Part shown: positions 1 through 8,670 of the stretch, piece by piece
Layout: each line of letters opens with the position of its first letter
How positions within the stretch are numbered: the first letter of the stretch is position 1
Source: a virus
Virus record (IMG/VR): IMGVR_UViG_3300023181_000082
Span: 1 to 22,636 of that record
Strand: one strand, 5' to 3'
DNA length: 22,636 nt
Position numbers and translations under genes: made by a program
The notes under the pieces: model-generated
Seen by the model: the letters and a program-made list of their open reading frames with translations, nothing else
What the model was told of the DNA's origin: nothing
Database searches by the model: none

Positions 1-2742
1 AAGCCAGCAGAAGCACCTGTTCGTAAACCCGGAGCAATAGATATAAATGAGATCGACAGACCAGCAATTACAGACGTTACGCTCGACCCTGATCTTGGGA
101 AAGGCTCTATCGGGGCTAGGCAGCTTAACGGACAAGGTGCCGGGATTGGATCGATCCGTAGTCAGAAGCTACTTGATATCGTCCAGACTTCACGACAGAG
201 AGTACGACAGCTAGGAGTATCTACAGATTGGAATGATGGGTATTCTAAGATCATTGCAAAGACCGGTCCTGTAGGCAAGGCTGTATCCCGATTTGCAGAT
301 GTAGTATCTAATAGTCCTATTGGTAGTGACTTTGGTCGTATGATGAATACAGGCTCTTCTGTAGCTCAAGCTGTTGCTTATGATTTGCTTGAGAATGCTT
401 CTGGTATTATCCGTAACGGTAGATCGGCAGCGCGTATTCAAGAGCATTATCGTACCGGTATGGCTAATGACTTTATACCGTTTGATGAGAACTATCAGGC
501 ATGGGGCAAAGATGTACACAATGCTAGTTTCTGGCAGAGAGCTACAGATAACTCTATTAAGGATCAATTCCATGAAGATGTAGTTAGAGAGCTACAGTCT
601 CGCTTCCACGACGGTCAGAGTATGCCGGGAGTGCATCCTAACATTAAAGCTGCTGCTGATGCAGTAGATAATGTGTTCAAGAAAGAAGTAGAGATATCTA
701 AAGGTCGTCCTGGAGAGACAGCTATTAAGGGCGCAGATATGCTTACTGCTAAGTCTGGTTATATGCCTCAGAAATGGTCCGGTCTTAAGATTAGACGATT
801 GATTGACGCAGGACGTAGTCGGGATGATCTAGTAGCTGCTGTGCAGGAAGAATATCAAAGACAGCATCCATCTATGGCAACTAAAGACGCTAAGATTTAT
901 GCTGATGCTACTATTCATAGAGCAGAGATTAACGACGCTAACATGAATGCTAGTGTCATTGGTATCTTGCAAGGGGATGGGAGACAGGAACTTGAGCAAG
1001 TGTTGCTTAGGCAAGGTATGGCACAGAAAGAAGTTGATGCCTTTATCGATCGTCTTACAGGCGCTATGGAAGAACGTGGTAAACCTTCTCATACTAAACA
1101 ACGCCTTGATGTTGATATGCGTAATACTTCTTCTAATGGTATTCGCTTAATGGACCTGTTGGATACAGACCTTACAACTATGGTTCCTAATCGTATTCGT
1201 AAATCTGCTGGATTGGCTGCACTCGCCCGTAAGGGTATCGCTAGCCGTGCCGATTGGGAAGATATCAAAGCTGCTATTAAGCAGGAACAGATTGCTAACG
1301 GTAAGTCTGCATCTACTGGTCCTGGTATTGCTAATGCACTTAATGATGCTATCGACAAAGATAAGCATATCGATGATGAGTTCCTTGACGGTATCTACAG
1401 CTACTTTGCTGGCGGTCCTATCAATGGTGGTATTAGCCCTACATATTCTCGTATTAAGAAGCTCACCAATCTGGCCCTGCTTAATCAGCTTGGCCTCACA
1501 CAGCTAGCTGAGTTTGGTGTTAATATTGCTTCGGTAGGTGTGCAGCAGTTCTTCCGTCATGCCTCTAATGAGATCAGAGATAGTATCAAGAAAGTTGATA
1601 GCCCTCTGGTGCAAGAGATGAGACATATGGGTATTTATCAGCCTGAGGAAAAGCTCTTTAGGGATGATATGATTCATGACTTTGAACGTTACAGTACACA
1701 GGGAGAATATACGAGACAGCTAGATAAGTTGCTTAATAAAGCTACCCGTGTTCAAGGATATACGTCTGGCTTCTTTGCTATGCGTAGAGCCCAGCAGCGT
1801 ATTGCTGTAACATCTGCAGCCGATAAACTTGCTAGGCATCTAAGAGATGGAGGGCTTATCAGTGATGAGCGACTTCGTGATATGGGCTTTACGCCTAATG
1901 ACTTGTCCAGCCTACAGAAGTATATTCAAAATGGTACTGTTCAGTTTGATAGTGATGGAAATCTTGTCAAACTTAATATTGCTAGTTGGGATCATATGGA
2001 TGCTGATATCTTCTCAATGTCTCTCAATGCTAATACCAATATGTTAGTACAGAAGGCAATGGCTGGTGAGAGTTCTATGCTGTTCCACAAGGATGGTGTG
2101 GCTAGTCTGTTCTGGCATCTTAAGTCTTTCGGTATGCTTGCCCTCGAAAAGCAGGCATTGCGTCAGGCTAGGATCATGGACACAGAAGCTCTTATGACAT
2201 TCGCATATGGGCTTGCTACTGCATCCGCAGCGTATGCTGTCAAGCAGACACTCAATGGTAAATCAGATGACCTATCATGGGGCAAGATTGCTCGTGGTGG
2301 CTTTGCTCAGTCTAATATGGCTGGCTGGATACCTATGTGGACTGATCCATTGGCTGGTATGCTTGGCATGGATAAGCTTAAGTTTGGTGGCTATGGTGGT
2401 CAGGGTGCAGGACAGGTTATTAGTTCTCCTGCTGCTTTTAGTACGCTTGATAGAATGGCTCGTATTCCAGGTGCTGTTATACACAGTGTGCTTAATGCTG
2501 GACCTAGCAATGCTGATATTAATGCTCTTACAGCTACTCCACTTGTTGGTAATGCTTTGGGTTTTTCTAATATCTTCAATGCTATGAAGCAAGATAATAA
2601 GGCAGAAGCTACTAATGCACATCGTTCTGCTAAAGCAGCAGAGGATAAACAGAAGGAGCAGAAAGTAGTCCCAGAAGCTCCTGCTACAGTGGCTATTAAG
2701 CCTTCTGATCTAGCTGAACCATTAGCTAAAGCACTCCAATAA
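1..2742 (+). CDS. Large internal virion (DNA-ejection) protein, C-terminal part
   Basis: The frame is open from the first base of the window, so this is the 3' end (913 codons) of a longer gene; the ATG at 340 is internal. The protein is hydrophilic, largely alpha-helical in composition and has no signal peptide. Its last quarter has Gly/Ala/Met-rich hydrophobic stretches (around the encoded FAYGLATASAAYAVKQ) that could insert in a membrane. It sits directly upstream of a T7-type tail fibre, which is the position of T7 gene 16, whose product is ejected to form the trans-envelope DNA channel. The size and position support that role. I see no lytic transglycosylase motif in this portion; it may lie in the missing N-terminus. 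The function is inferred mainly from context. Confidence 0.72.
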   Translation, partial: KPAEAPVRKPGAIDINEIDRPAITDVTLDPDLGKGSIGARQLNGQGAGIGSIRSQKLLDIVQTSRQRVRQLGVSTDWNDGYSKIIAKTGPVGKAVSRFADVVSNSPIGSDFGRMMNTGSSVAQAVAYDLLENASGIIRNGRSAARIQEHYRTGMANDFIPFDENYQAWGKDVHNASFWQRATDNSIKDQFHEDVVRELQSRFHDGQSMPGVHPNIKAAADAVDNVFKKEVEISKGRPGETAIKGADMLTAKSGYMPQKWSGLKIRRLIDAGRSRDDLVAAVQEEYQRQHPSMATKDAKIYADATIHRAEINDANMNASVIGILQGDGRQELEQVLLRQGMAQKEVDAFIDRLTGAMEERGKPSHTKQRLDVDMRNTSSNGIRLMDLLDTDLTTMVPNRIRKSAGLAALARKGIASRADWEDIKAAIKQEQIANGKSASTGPGIANALNDAIDKDKHIDDEFLDGIYSYFAGGPINGGISPTYSRIKKLTNLALLNQLGLTQLAEFGVNIASVGVQQFFRHASNEIRDSIKKVDSPLVQEMRHMGIYQPEEKLFRDDMIHDFERYSTQGEYTRQLDKLLNKATRVQGYTSGFFAMRRAQQRIAVTSAADKLARHLRDGGLISDERLRDMGFTPNDLSSLQKYIQNGTVQFDSDGNLVKLNIASWDHMDADIFSMSLNANTNMLVQKAMAGESSMLFHKDGVASLFWHLKSFGMLALEKQALRQARIMDTEALMTFAYGLATASAAYAVKQTLNGKSDDLSWGKIARGGFAQSNMAGWIPMWTDPLAGMLGMDKLKFGGYGGQGAGQVISSPAAFSTLDRMARIPGAVIHSVLNAGPSNADINALTATPLVGNALGFSNIFNAMKQDNKAEATNAHRSAKAAEDKQKEQKVVPEAPATVAIKPSDLAEPLAKALQ

Positions 2743-2746
2743 TGGT

Positions 2747-2767
2747 GTGGAGAGTATTGCTCTCCAT
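2747..2767 (+). other. Perfect hairpin after the internal virion protein gene
   Basis: GGAGAG (2749-2754), a 5-nt loop TATTG and CTCTCC (2760-2765) form a 6-bp stem, extendable to 8 bp with T-A and G-T pairs. It starts 4 bases after the stop codon and abuts the promoter-like motif at 2766. There is no U-run, so it fits an RNA-processing or 3'-protecting hairpin better than an intrinsic terminator. Confidence 0.5.
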
Positions 2768-2787
2768 GCCCTATATGGATAATCAAA
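2766..2787 (+). promoter_or_regulatory. Repeated promoter-like motif, copy 1
   Basis: ATGCCCTATATGGATAAT (2766-2783) followed by CAAA. The 18-mer recurs exactly at 9832-9849, and CCTATATGGATAATCAAA recurs at 14913-14930. All three copies are intergenic and on the + strand; this one is 22 bases before the tail fibre start codon and next to its ribosome site. The most economical reading is a promoter for a phage-encoded single-subunit RNA polymerase. The GGATAAT core also resembles a sigma70 -10 box, but I find no good -35 here. The motif does not match the T7 consensus. Confidence 0.55.
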
Positions 2788-2808
2788 GATTATAATAAGG
2801 AGTTTACA

Positions 2809-3642
2809 TTGGCTTATTCAACAGTCACTATTCCTGGAGATGGCGTAACTACGCTGTTACCGGTTAACTTCGCTCTTGGGAGTATTTCTGTTAATGATAT
2901 CACTTGCCGAGTAGGCGATGAGGTCGATGGCTCAGGTAATCCCACATACAGAACATTCCATTTTCAGTCAGCTAACCTTATCCAAGTAGATGGTCCGCCT
3001 GCTGCTGTAGGTAAGAACTATACATTTGTACGTACTGTAGATGCAGATGAGCTTATTGTAGATTGGGAAGATGGCGAACCTATTACTGGTGTTAATCTGA
3101 ACACTGCACAGAAGCAGTCTATCATGCTAGCGCATGAGGCTCTCGATGCAGCAGACAGAGCAATGAAAGTACCAGTCGGGTATTCTGGATATGTAATGAA
3201 TGCAGGTATTATTGGAGACTCTATTCTAGGGTATTACAATAATAAAGTAGATAGGATTGTAGGTTTTAAACCTTTTATGCCAAATAACAGTATCCTTGGA
3301 TATGTTAATGGTACAATCGTAGATGTAATGACTATCCCTGATTTCACTACATACTATAACCTCACTATCGCTGCTAGGGATCAGGCTCAGAGTGCTGCTG
3401 CCAGTGCATATAACTATTACATCTCTGCATACAATGCTAGTGTTATAGCTGCTAACAGTGCAACTATTGCTGTTAATGCTAGAGACGAGGCTACTACACA
3501 AGCCGGCAGGGCTGCTATCCTTGTTAATGCTGCTAGTGCAGCTTGGGTAGGTTATGCGCCAGGTACGTTCTATGACTTAGGTAGGGCAGAAGATGACATT
3601 CAACTATTCGCGACTGATCTTGGTCGTGCCGAAGCAATATAA
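2809..3642 (+). CDS. Tail fibre protein, T7 gp17 N-terminal domain type (short)
   Basis: 277 aa. The TTG at 2809 is the start because AATAAGGAG lies 7 bases upstream and the N-terminal domain begins at once. Residues about 1-115 have the pattern of the phage T7 tail-fibre N-terminal domain that docks on the tail: a beta-rich segment, then ELIVDWEDGEPITGVNLN followed by a helix of the QKQSIMLAHEALDAADRA type. Residues about 190-250 are an Ala/Asn/Ser-rich heptad region typical of a trimeric coiled coil. The protein is about half the length of T7 gp17 (553 aa) and lacks an obvious receptor-binding head, so it looks like an adaptor, with the next gene carrying the receptor-active part. Family assignment is firm; the adaptor role is inferred. 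Confidence 0.82.
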   Translation: MAYSTVTIPGDGVTTLLPVNFALGSISVNDITCRVGDEVDGSGNPTYRTFHFQSANLIQVDGPPAAVGKNYTFVRTVDADELIVDWEDGEPITGVNLNTAQKQSIMLAHEALDAADRAMKVPVGYSGYVMNAGIIGDSILGYYNNKVDRIVGFKPFMPNNSILGYVNGTIVDVMTIPDFTTYYNLTIAARDQAQSAAASAYNYYISAYNASVIAANSATIAVNARDEATTQAGRAAILVNAASAAWVGYAPGTFYDLGRAEDDIQLFATDLGRAEAI

Positions 3643-3652
3643 GTGAGGAAAT

Positions 3653-4915
3653 ATGGCAACTCAAATTAGTCAGCTAAAAGGTACGGCTGCTGTCCTTAAT
3701 ACCAAGACCTTTAATAATGGTGTAGTGGTAGTAGATGAGACAAACAAGAGCCTTAGGGTGCATGATGGTGCAACGCTTGGCGGTACTCTGCTTGCAAAGG
3801 CACAGTCGGCTAATGGTGCTACTATTATCTTCGAAGGTGATAGTATTACCCATCACTTGAATGCTGATATTGTAGCCAATGGATTTGCTTATCTCTTTAG
3901 CAACATGTCATGGGCTAGCTCTAAGAAGGCATTCTATAACTTCGCTCAAGGTGGTAATCAAGTATCTGATCTTGCTGGTCGTTATGCGTCTCTAGTATAT
4001 CCTCATCGTCCTACTGTTAATGGTGGTGATGGTGGTCCTAAGTCGTACCTGTTCATTCTTATTGGCACAAACGACTTTAACTTCTATCAGAACTCGTGGG
4101 CTACATACCAGACAGCACTGCAGAACTATATTAACACAGCTAAAGCTGACGGCTTTACAGTTGTGCTTAGTACTATTCTCCCTACTACTGGAGAGTTTGC
4201 TACTGGTACTCGTTTGCGTTGGGAAACTGCTAACCAATATATTCGTTCGAATGGCTTTGGTGTTGCATACGTAGTAGATTATGCTAGTATTCTTAGGAAT
4301 GCTAATGACCTTACTATGTTTGCCGATGGATTGCATCCTAACAATGCTGGTCATATGCTGCTGGCACTTTATCTTAATGCTTACATGACGGCCAATGGCT
4401 TGCCTGTATCTAATTATGATAATGATATTACAGCATCGCAATGGAAAGTTCTGGCTGTTAGGACTTTGGTTAATCAGGGTGTGTATCATCCTAATCTCGG
4501 TGACTACGATGAACTGCATATTAGCGGTCTACTGTACCCGCAGACTAACCTAAGTAAGATCAGTATGAATTTCTCTGGTACAGGCGGCGTTACAGTTCAA
4601 AATCTTGCATATCAGAAGACAAAGACTGTAAGTACTACGGCTACACCCACTGCTGGTACTGTAAGCGACGGTGTAATGCCTATTGCCGACGATGTAGGTT
4701 CTAACATTAACTTTGCTTGTGATTTCGATGTGTACATTAAGAACTGGCGGGCTGCTACATATACTAATGTGACCTTCCGGTCGTCATATGGTGCTGCTTC
4801 GGGTCGTCCTAAGATTGATGCTACATATCAAGTTCAACAGAACCTTTCTATGGATACGTTCCGTATTCTGGAAGTCCTGAATGGCACGTATACTGTACGT
4901 GGCCTGAGATACTAA
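3653..4915 (+). CDS. SGNH/GDSL-type esterase tail protein with Mtd-like N-terminus
   Basis: 420 aa, starting 10 bases after the fibre gene behind GAGGAAAT. Residues about 5-50 (ending LRVHDGATLGGTLLAK) match the short N-terminal module common in phage tail proteins, like the N-terminal domain of major tropism determinant. The SGNH hydrolase core follows: block I EGDS with nucleophile Ser64, block II Gly100/101-Asn102, block III IGTND with Asn140, and block V DGLHPN with Asp225 and His228. A beta-rich C-terminal region of about 150 residues may bind the receptor. Such virion esterases remove acetyl groups from capsule, O-antigen or exopolysaccharide. The catalytic residues are complete, so enzymatic activity is likely; the substrate is unknown. 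Confidence 0.85.
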   Translation: MATQISQLKGTAAVLNTKTFNNGVVVVDETNKSLRVHDGATLGGTLLAKAQSANGATIIFEGDSITHHLNADIVANGFAYLFSNMSWASSKKAFYNFAQGGNQVSDLAGRYASLVYPHRPTVNGGDGGPKSYLFILIGTNDFNFYQNSWATYQTALQNYINTAKADGFTVVLSTILPTTGEFATGTRLRWETANQYIRSNGFGVAYVVDYASILRNANDLTMFADGLHPNNAGHMLLALYLNAYMTANGLPVSNYDNDITASQWKVLAVRTLVNQGVYHPNLGDYDELHISGLLYPQTNLSKISMNFSGTGGVTVQNLAYQKTKTVSTTATPTAGTVSDGVMPIADDVGSNINFACDFDVYIKNWRAATYTNVTFRSSYGAASGRPKIDATYQVQQNLSMDTFRILEVLNGTYTVRGLRY

Positions 4916-4925
4916 GGAGACTATT

Positions 4926-5099
4926 ATGCTAAGTTCCTTGATGGCAGGAGTAACAAGCTGGATTGTAGCTAGCTTCGCATTGTTTGGAACTTGGCGAAGT
5001 GATGTTATGTACTTCCTTGGTCTAGTTCTGGTTATAGCCAGACTATGCCAGGAAATACCTAAAGCAATTAAAGCAATAAAGGAGTGGGCAGCTAAATGA
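4926..5099 (+). CDS. Holin-like small membrane protein (gp17.5 position)
   Basis: 57 aa, starting behind TAAGGAG that overlaps the esterase stop. It has two hydrophobic segments, about residues 5-20 (LMAGVTSWIVASFALFG) and 26-41 (DVMYFLGLVLVIARLC), then a basic amphipathic tail with repeated KAIK. T7 gp17.5, the type II holin (67 aa), lies in the same place between the tail fibre and the small terminase. The stop TGA overlaps the terminase ATG. A holin makes the inner-membrane holes that release endolysin. The sequence alone shows only a small two-pass membrane protein, so the role rests on size, topology and position. Confidence 0.7.
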   Translation: MLSSLMAGVTSWIVASFALFGTWRSDVMYFLGLVLVIARLCQEIPKAIKAIKEWAAK

Positions 5100-5440
5100 G
5101 TAAAAGCTCAGCAACTGAAACACTTATGGGGACACTTCACTCTAAGGTGGCGGCTGTTATGGTGCGCACCCTAGATGGAATTGAACTAGCACAAGCAGCA
5201 TTTGAAGAAGCCCTTAAGGGTGACGATGCTCAAGCTGTGTTGGATGCACTAGGGGCTATGCCTCAAGTATCTCCTGCATTCTTGAGTGCTGCTACGAAGT
5301 TCCTCGCAGATAATAAGATTACATGTCAGACTGATGAAGACGAGAATATTGGTGGACTAGCCGAACGATTGGCTAAGAAGCGTGAAGATGCTCGTAAGAA
5401 GTCCGTAGGTAATATTATCCCATTTGCACAAGAGGGTTGA
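5096..5440 (+). CDS. Terminase small subunit
   Basis: 114 aa, overlapping the holin-like gene by ATGA, with AAGGAG 11 bases upstream. It has an N-terminal helical region (KVAAVMVRTLDGIELAQAAF), a central PQVSPAFLSAATKFLADNKITC segment and a charged C-terminus (LAKKREDARKK). The pattern SPAFL..A.KFL.DN.ITC recurs in small terminases of T7-like and related podoviruses. The subunit recognises concatemeric phage DNA and guides the large subunit. Position immediately before the large terminase supports the call. Confidence 0.78.
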   Translation: MSKSSATETLMGTLHSKVAAVMVRTLDGIELAQAAFEEALKGDDAQAVLDALGAMPQVSPAFLSAATKFLADNKITCQTDEDENIGGLAERLAKKREDARKKSVGNIIPFAQEG

Positions 5441-5448
5441 CTTTATAG

Positions 5449-5468
5449 GGTAGTCCTGCGGGACTATC
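5449..5468 (+). other. Hairpin between the terminase genes
   Basis: GGTAGTCC (5449-5456), loop TGCG, GGACTATC (5461-5468) form an 8-bp stem with one G-T pair. It lies in the 61-base gap between the two terminase genes and ends 33 bases before the large subunit start. No U-tract follows, so it is more likely an mRNA-processing or translation-tuning structure than a terminator. Confidence 0.45.
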
Positions 5469-5501
5469 TTAGTAAACTCAGCTAGGAAAGGAAGAGTTTA
5501 T

Positions 5502-7325
5502 ATGAGAGGTAATGAAGAACTAAATGATGCACTAAGTAGATGGCATGATTTGGAACTCTTACAGGCTCACTATGCAGATTTCGATACATTCATGGTTGAT
5601 GTTATCGAAGGCTTTATGCGATTTACTTGCACTGAAATCCAGTCGGATATTGGTAATTGGGTAGCATATGGTCCTCAGTACCGTATGGTACAGGCTCAGC
5701 GTGGGCAGGCTAAGACTACTATCACCGCTATTTATGCAGTGTGGCGCTGTATCCACGATCCAACGACTAGAGTACTTATCTTGTCGGCTGGTGGAGATAT
5801 GGCAACTGAAATTGCTAACTGGATCATCCAGATTATTATGGGGATGCCGGAGCTAGAGTGCATGAGGCCAGACAGGGCCGCTGGCGACCGTTCGGGCGTT
5901 GACGCATTCGATATCCACCATTCTCTCAAAGGCCCTGAGAAGTCTCCCTCGATCGCTTGTATAGGCATCACGGCGAACATGCAGGGGAAACGCGCCGACG
6001 TTCTGATTGCGGACGATATCGAAAGCTCTAAGAATAGCCAAACTGCTACACAGCGTATTAGATTGCACCATTTGACACTAGACTTTAGTTCTATCTGCTC
6101 TAATGGTGATATCATTTGGCTAGGTACTCCGCAGTCTGTTGATAGTCTGTATAATACGCTTCCAGGACGCGGCACACAAATTCGTATCTGGCCGGGTAGA
6201 TATCCTACCCTTAAAGAAGAACAAGATTACGAGGGTTTCCTAGCACCCTTGATCGCTGAGAGGCTCACTGCTAATCCTAACCTTAGGACTGGTGGTGGGC
6301 CGACTGGTGATCGAGGACAACCTACGGATCCTGTATTGCTAGGCGAAGCAGCCTTGCTTAAGAAAGAGACTGACCAAGGCCCTGCATACTTTAACCTACA
6401 GCATATGCTTAGTACGAAGTTGTCGGATCAGGATAGGTATCCTCTTAAGACTGGCTACATTAGATTTCTCAATTGGGACACTGCTCCTGATATTCTTGGT
6501 AAGCGTACTGCTCCTATGTCTTTGAGCTTTGTACGTACCGAAGAGAATGCTATCAAACTTCCCGATGGCTACCCTATCCGAGATAAGATGTATTCTGTAC
6601 AGAAAGCCGAAGACTTCGGTGCTATGACAGACTTGCATATGTATATCGACCCAGGTGGTGGCGGACAGAATGGAGACGAAACAGCTTATGCCATTAGTGG
6701 CTTTATGGCTGGTCGTGTACATACATTCGCTGTTGGTGGTGTACCCGGAGGTATTGAAGATGAGAAACTGGCTCCGCTTGTTCAACTTGTTAAGAAGTGG
6801 CAAGTTAAAGCAATTTCTATTGAGCAGAACTTTGGTAACGGTGCATTGGCATCGGTACTTCGCCGACTACTTCTGCTGGAAAAGCTAGTAGCTGTTGGTG
6901 TAGAAGATGTATGGGAAAGCGGTCAGAAAGAACTCCGTATTATTGACATACTTGAACCTGTTCTAGGTGCTGGTAAACTAGTAATGCACCAGGAGATTAT
7001 TACTACTGACTTCCTTAGCATTCAAAAGTATGCTGGTGATAACCGTCAGACGTATTCTCTATTCTGGCAGCTTGCACGTATTACCCGAGATAAGAAGTCT
7101 TTGCTCCATGAGGATAGACTAGATGCTCTGGCCGGTACTGTACGCTATTGGGTAGATGCTCTTGCACAAGATGAGATGGCTGCTAAGGTAGCTGCTGCTA
7201 ACAAGGCATACCAGAATATGATGAATAATCCAAAGGGTGATGGTCGGCCTATGCCGGGACTTACTCCTAAACTACAGGCCAGTAACAAATATGGTATTGG
7301 CCGAATAGGGAGACTAGGAAGATGA
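5502..7325 (+). CDS. Terminase large subunit (T7 gp19-like packaging ATPase/nuclease)
   Basis: 607 aa, preceded by AAAGGAAG. N-terminal ATPase domain: Walker A QRGQAKTT at about residues 66-73 and Walker B VLIADDIE at 167-174, with the motor coupling segment IIWLGTPQS near 204. C-terminal RNase H-fold nuclease: first acidic residue in YIDPGGGG (Asp383), second in ISIEQNFG (Glu441), third in HEDRLDALAG (Asp538/Asp541). Order and length match T7 gp19 (586 aa). The enzyme cuts concatemers and drives DNA into the prohead. A patch at 5850-6010, covering the Walker B region, uses many more C- and G-ending codons than the rest of the gene. Confidence 0.93.
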   Translation: MRGNEELNDALSRWHDLELLQAHYADFDTFMVDVIEGFMRFTCTEIQSDIGNWVAYGPQYRMVQAQRGQAKTTITAIYAVWRCIHDPTTRVLILSAGGDMATEIANWIIQIIMGMPELECMRPDRAAGDRSGVDAFDIHHSLKGPEKSPSIACIGITANMQGKRADVLIADDIESSKNSQTATQRIRLHHLTLDFSSICSNGDIIWLGTPQSVDSLYNTLPGRGTQIRIWPGRYPTLKEEQDYEGFLAPLIAERLTANPNLRTGGGPTGDRGQPTDPVLLGEAALLKKETDQGPAYFNLQHMLSTKLSDQDRYPLKTGYIRFLNWDTAPDILGKRTAPMSLSFVRTEENAIKLPDGYPIRDKMYSVQKAEDFGAMTDLHMYIDPGGGGQNGDETAYAISGFMAGRVHTFAVGGVPGGIEDEKLAPLVQLVKKWQVKAISIEQNFGNGALASVLRRLLLLEKLVAVGVEDVWESGQKELRIIDILEPVLGAGKLVMHQEIITTDFLSIQKYAGDNRQTYSLFWQLARITRDKKSLLHEDRLDALAGTVRYWVDALAQDEMAAKVAAANKAYQNMMNNPKGDGRPMPGLTPKLQASNKYGIGRIGRLGR

Positions 7326-7672
7326 CAGAAGAAATTACAAAACCGACAGAACCAACATGGATGGAGCTAGTACGTAATGTATCCGATAATGGTGCTGCTA
7401 TTAAGTGGCCTCTTGATCGGTGGGGTTATACTAGCGATCTTCGTAAGGCTGTTGTCCGTGCCGCTGCTAACACTACAGGTAACGCCGCCAAGGAAGAACT
7501 CCTAGTAGCTACTCTTATGATTGCACTTGCACATGTAAAGAAACGCCGAGATAAAGATCGGCGTATGCAAGCTGAACGTGCCGAGAATACTCTAGCTGCT
7601 GAATTGGCTAGAGAACCTATGGAGCGATTCGGCCTGCAACTTGTAACTAAGAAGGAAACTGTAAATGGCTAA
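7322..7672 (+). CDS. Unknown phage protein, 116 aa
   Basis: The ATG overlaps the terminase stop (ATGA) and follows AGGAAG. The sequence is soluble, rich in Ala, Arg and Lys, with a helical middle (LRKAVVRAAANTTGNAAKEE) and a strongly basic segment HVKKRRDKDRRMQ near residues 79-91. I recognise no domain. Translational coupling to the terminase suggests a late product linked to packaging or the virion. Confidence 0.68.
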   Translation: MTEEITKPTEPTWMELVRNVSDNGAAIKWPLDRWGYTSDLRKAVVRAAANTTGNAAKEELLVATLMIALAHVKKRRDKDRRMQAERAENTLAAELAREPMERFGLQLVTKKETVNG

Positions 7673-7958
7673 ACTAACTTTTACTTCTCAGGGTGCGCCT
7701 CCTAATGGTGGCTACCGTGGTGATGTAGGTAGGTTTCGTACTATGCTTAGAGAGTTTTATGCTCTGGGTGTACGATCCCCTAAAGTACTTCCGTTTCTGA
7801 ATGCTGCATACAGCGATTTTATTAAAGCCTTTTCTGGCTCTACGGGCGCTGTGATCACATCTGGTACTAAGATTACTGTACCAATTACTGGCACTTATAC
7901 CAATGGTATTACTTTTACTATTGTCAACGGTGTTGTTATTGCCGGAGTGCTCAGCTAA
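7665..7958 (+). CDS. Unknown late protein with beta-rich C-terminus, 97 aa
   Basis: Overlaps the previous gene by 8 bases and has GAAGGAA upstream of its ATG. The N-terminal half is basic and helical. The second half is made of short Thr/Ile/Val/Gly strands (TKITVPITGTYTNGITFTI), like small virion surface or tail-accessory proteins. No family is recognised; a structural role is inferred from composition and late position. Confidence 0.65.
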   Translation: MAKLTFTSQGAPPNGGYRGDVGRFRTMLREFYALGVRSPKVLPFLNAAYSDFIKAFSGSTGAVITSGTKITVPITGTYTNGITFTIVNGVVIAGVLS

Positions 7959-7967
7959 GGAGGTATT

Positions 7968-8123
7968 ATGACTATCCCTATTGTTTCTAAGAAGGTTCGT
8001 AGGATGGGTACTCGCGGCAAAGGCCATGGTGCCGATAATTATGTACGTATTCCTAAGCAGAATTATGTTCGACCTGCTGTCGTCCTTGGTACTAATACAC
8101 CTTACGTGCCGAGTGTTATTTAA
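7968..8123 (+). CDS. Small basic late protein, 51 aa
   Basis: The ATG at 7968 follows a near-perfect ribosome site (AAGGAGGT, 7957-7964), which supports expression despite the size. The protein is basic, with KKVRRMGTRGKGHG at residues 8-21, and has repeated Tyr-Val-Arg/Pro elements (NYVRIPKQNYVRPAVV). Its stop overlaps the next ATG (TAATG). It could bind nucleic acid or be a virion peptide; neither can be shown. Confidence 0.66.
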   Translation: MTIPIVSKKVRRMGTRGKGHGADNYVRIPKQNYVRPAVVLGTNTPYVPSVI

Positions 8124-8656
8124 TGTTGGTATGGCAAGGCAATCAACAGATAAATATACCTGATCAAAGCTATGTAGCTAATGACTTGAATAATATTACA
8201 CCGGATACAGATATTCCGGCTAGTGAGTTCTATATGCCAATAGTTGTGCCTGCGGGTAACAATCAAAGACGCATAGGGCTAGTAGCCGCTTCTGTACTTA
8301 GACAGCCTAGGCTTGATCTAGCTGCTCAGGTAGGTGTAATATCTCAAATTCAGTCAGACATGTCTGCGGTAGTTGCTCAATTAGCTGCTAAGAAGGCTGT
8401 TATGGTCTTACCTAGTGTGACTGTTACAGCAGCAGAACTTGTATCATTGATTGTAACTACTAAATCTTACACTAAAGCTTGCTCTGGTGTTAAGACTACA
8501 GACATCCTGCTTATCCAATCCAGTAGTTTCCCTGCTGGATATGGCCTAGTAAGTTATGGCTGTACTGTAAATGATCAGGTAAATTTGACTTTGCAGGTAC
8601 CTATTCTATCATCTGGCGGCTCTGCTATTACATTTACTGTTACAGCATTCCGTTAA
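8123..8656 (+). CDS. Unknown late protein, probably virion-associated, 177 aa
   Basis: Begins at the TAATG overlap with the 51-aa gene and has no strong ribosome site, so it is probably translated by re-initiation. Residues about 70-90 (LAAQVGVISQIQSDMSAVVA) look like a short helical trimerisation stretch, followed by a beta-rich Thr/Val/Ser C-terminal domain. This helix-then-beta layout is common in small tail or head-fibre proteins, but no family is recognised. Confidence 0.66.
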   Translation: MLVWQGNQQINIPDQSYVANDLNNITPDTDIPASEFYMPIVVPAGNNQRRIGLVAASVLRQPRLDLAAQVGVISQIQSDMSAVVAQLAAKKAVMVLPSVTVTAAELVSLIVTTKSYTKACSGVKTTDILLIQSSSFPAGYGLVSYGCTVNDQVNLTLQVPILSSGGSAITFTVTAFR

Positions 8657-8670
8657 CAAAGGATATTAAA

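Noticed and set aside
3992-4519. 175-aa minus-strand ORF opposite the SGNH gene
   Set aside because: Antisense shadow of a gene with complete catalytic motifs.
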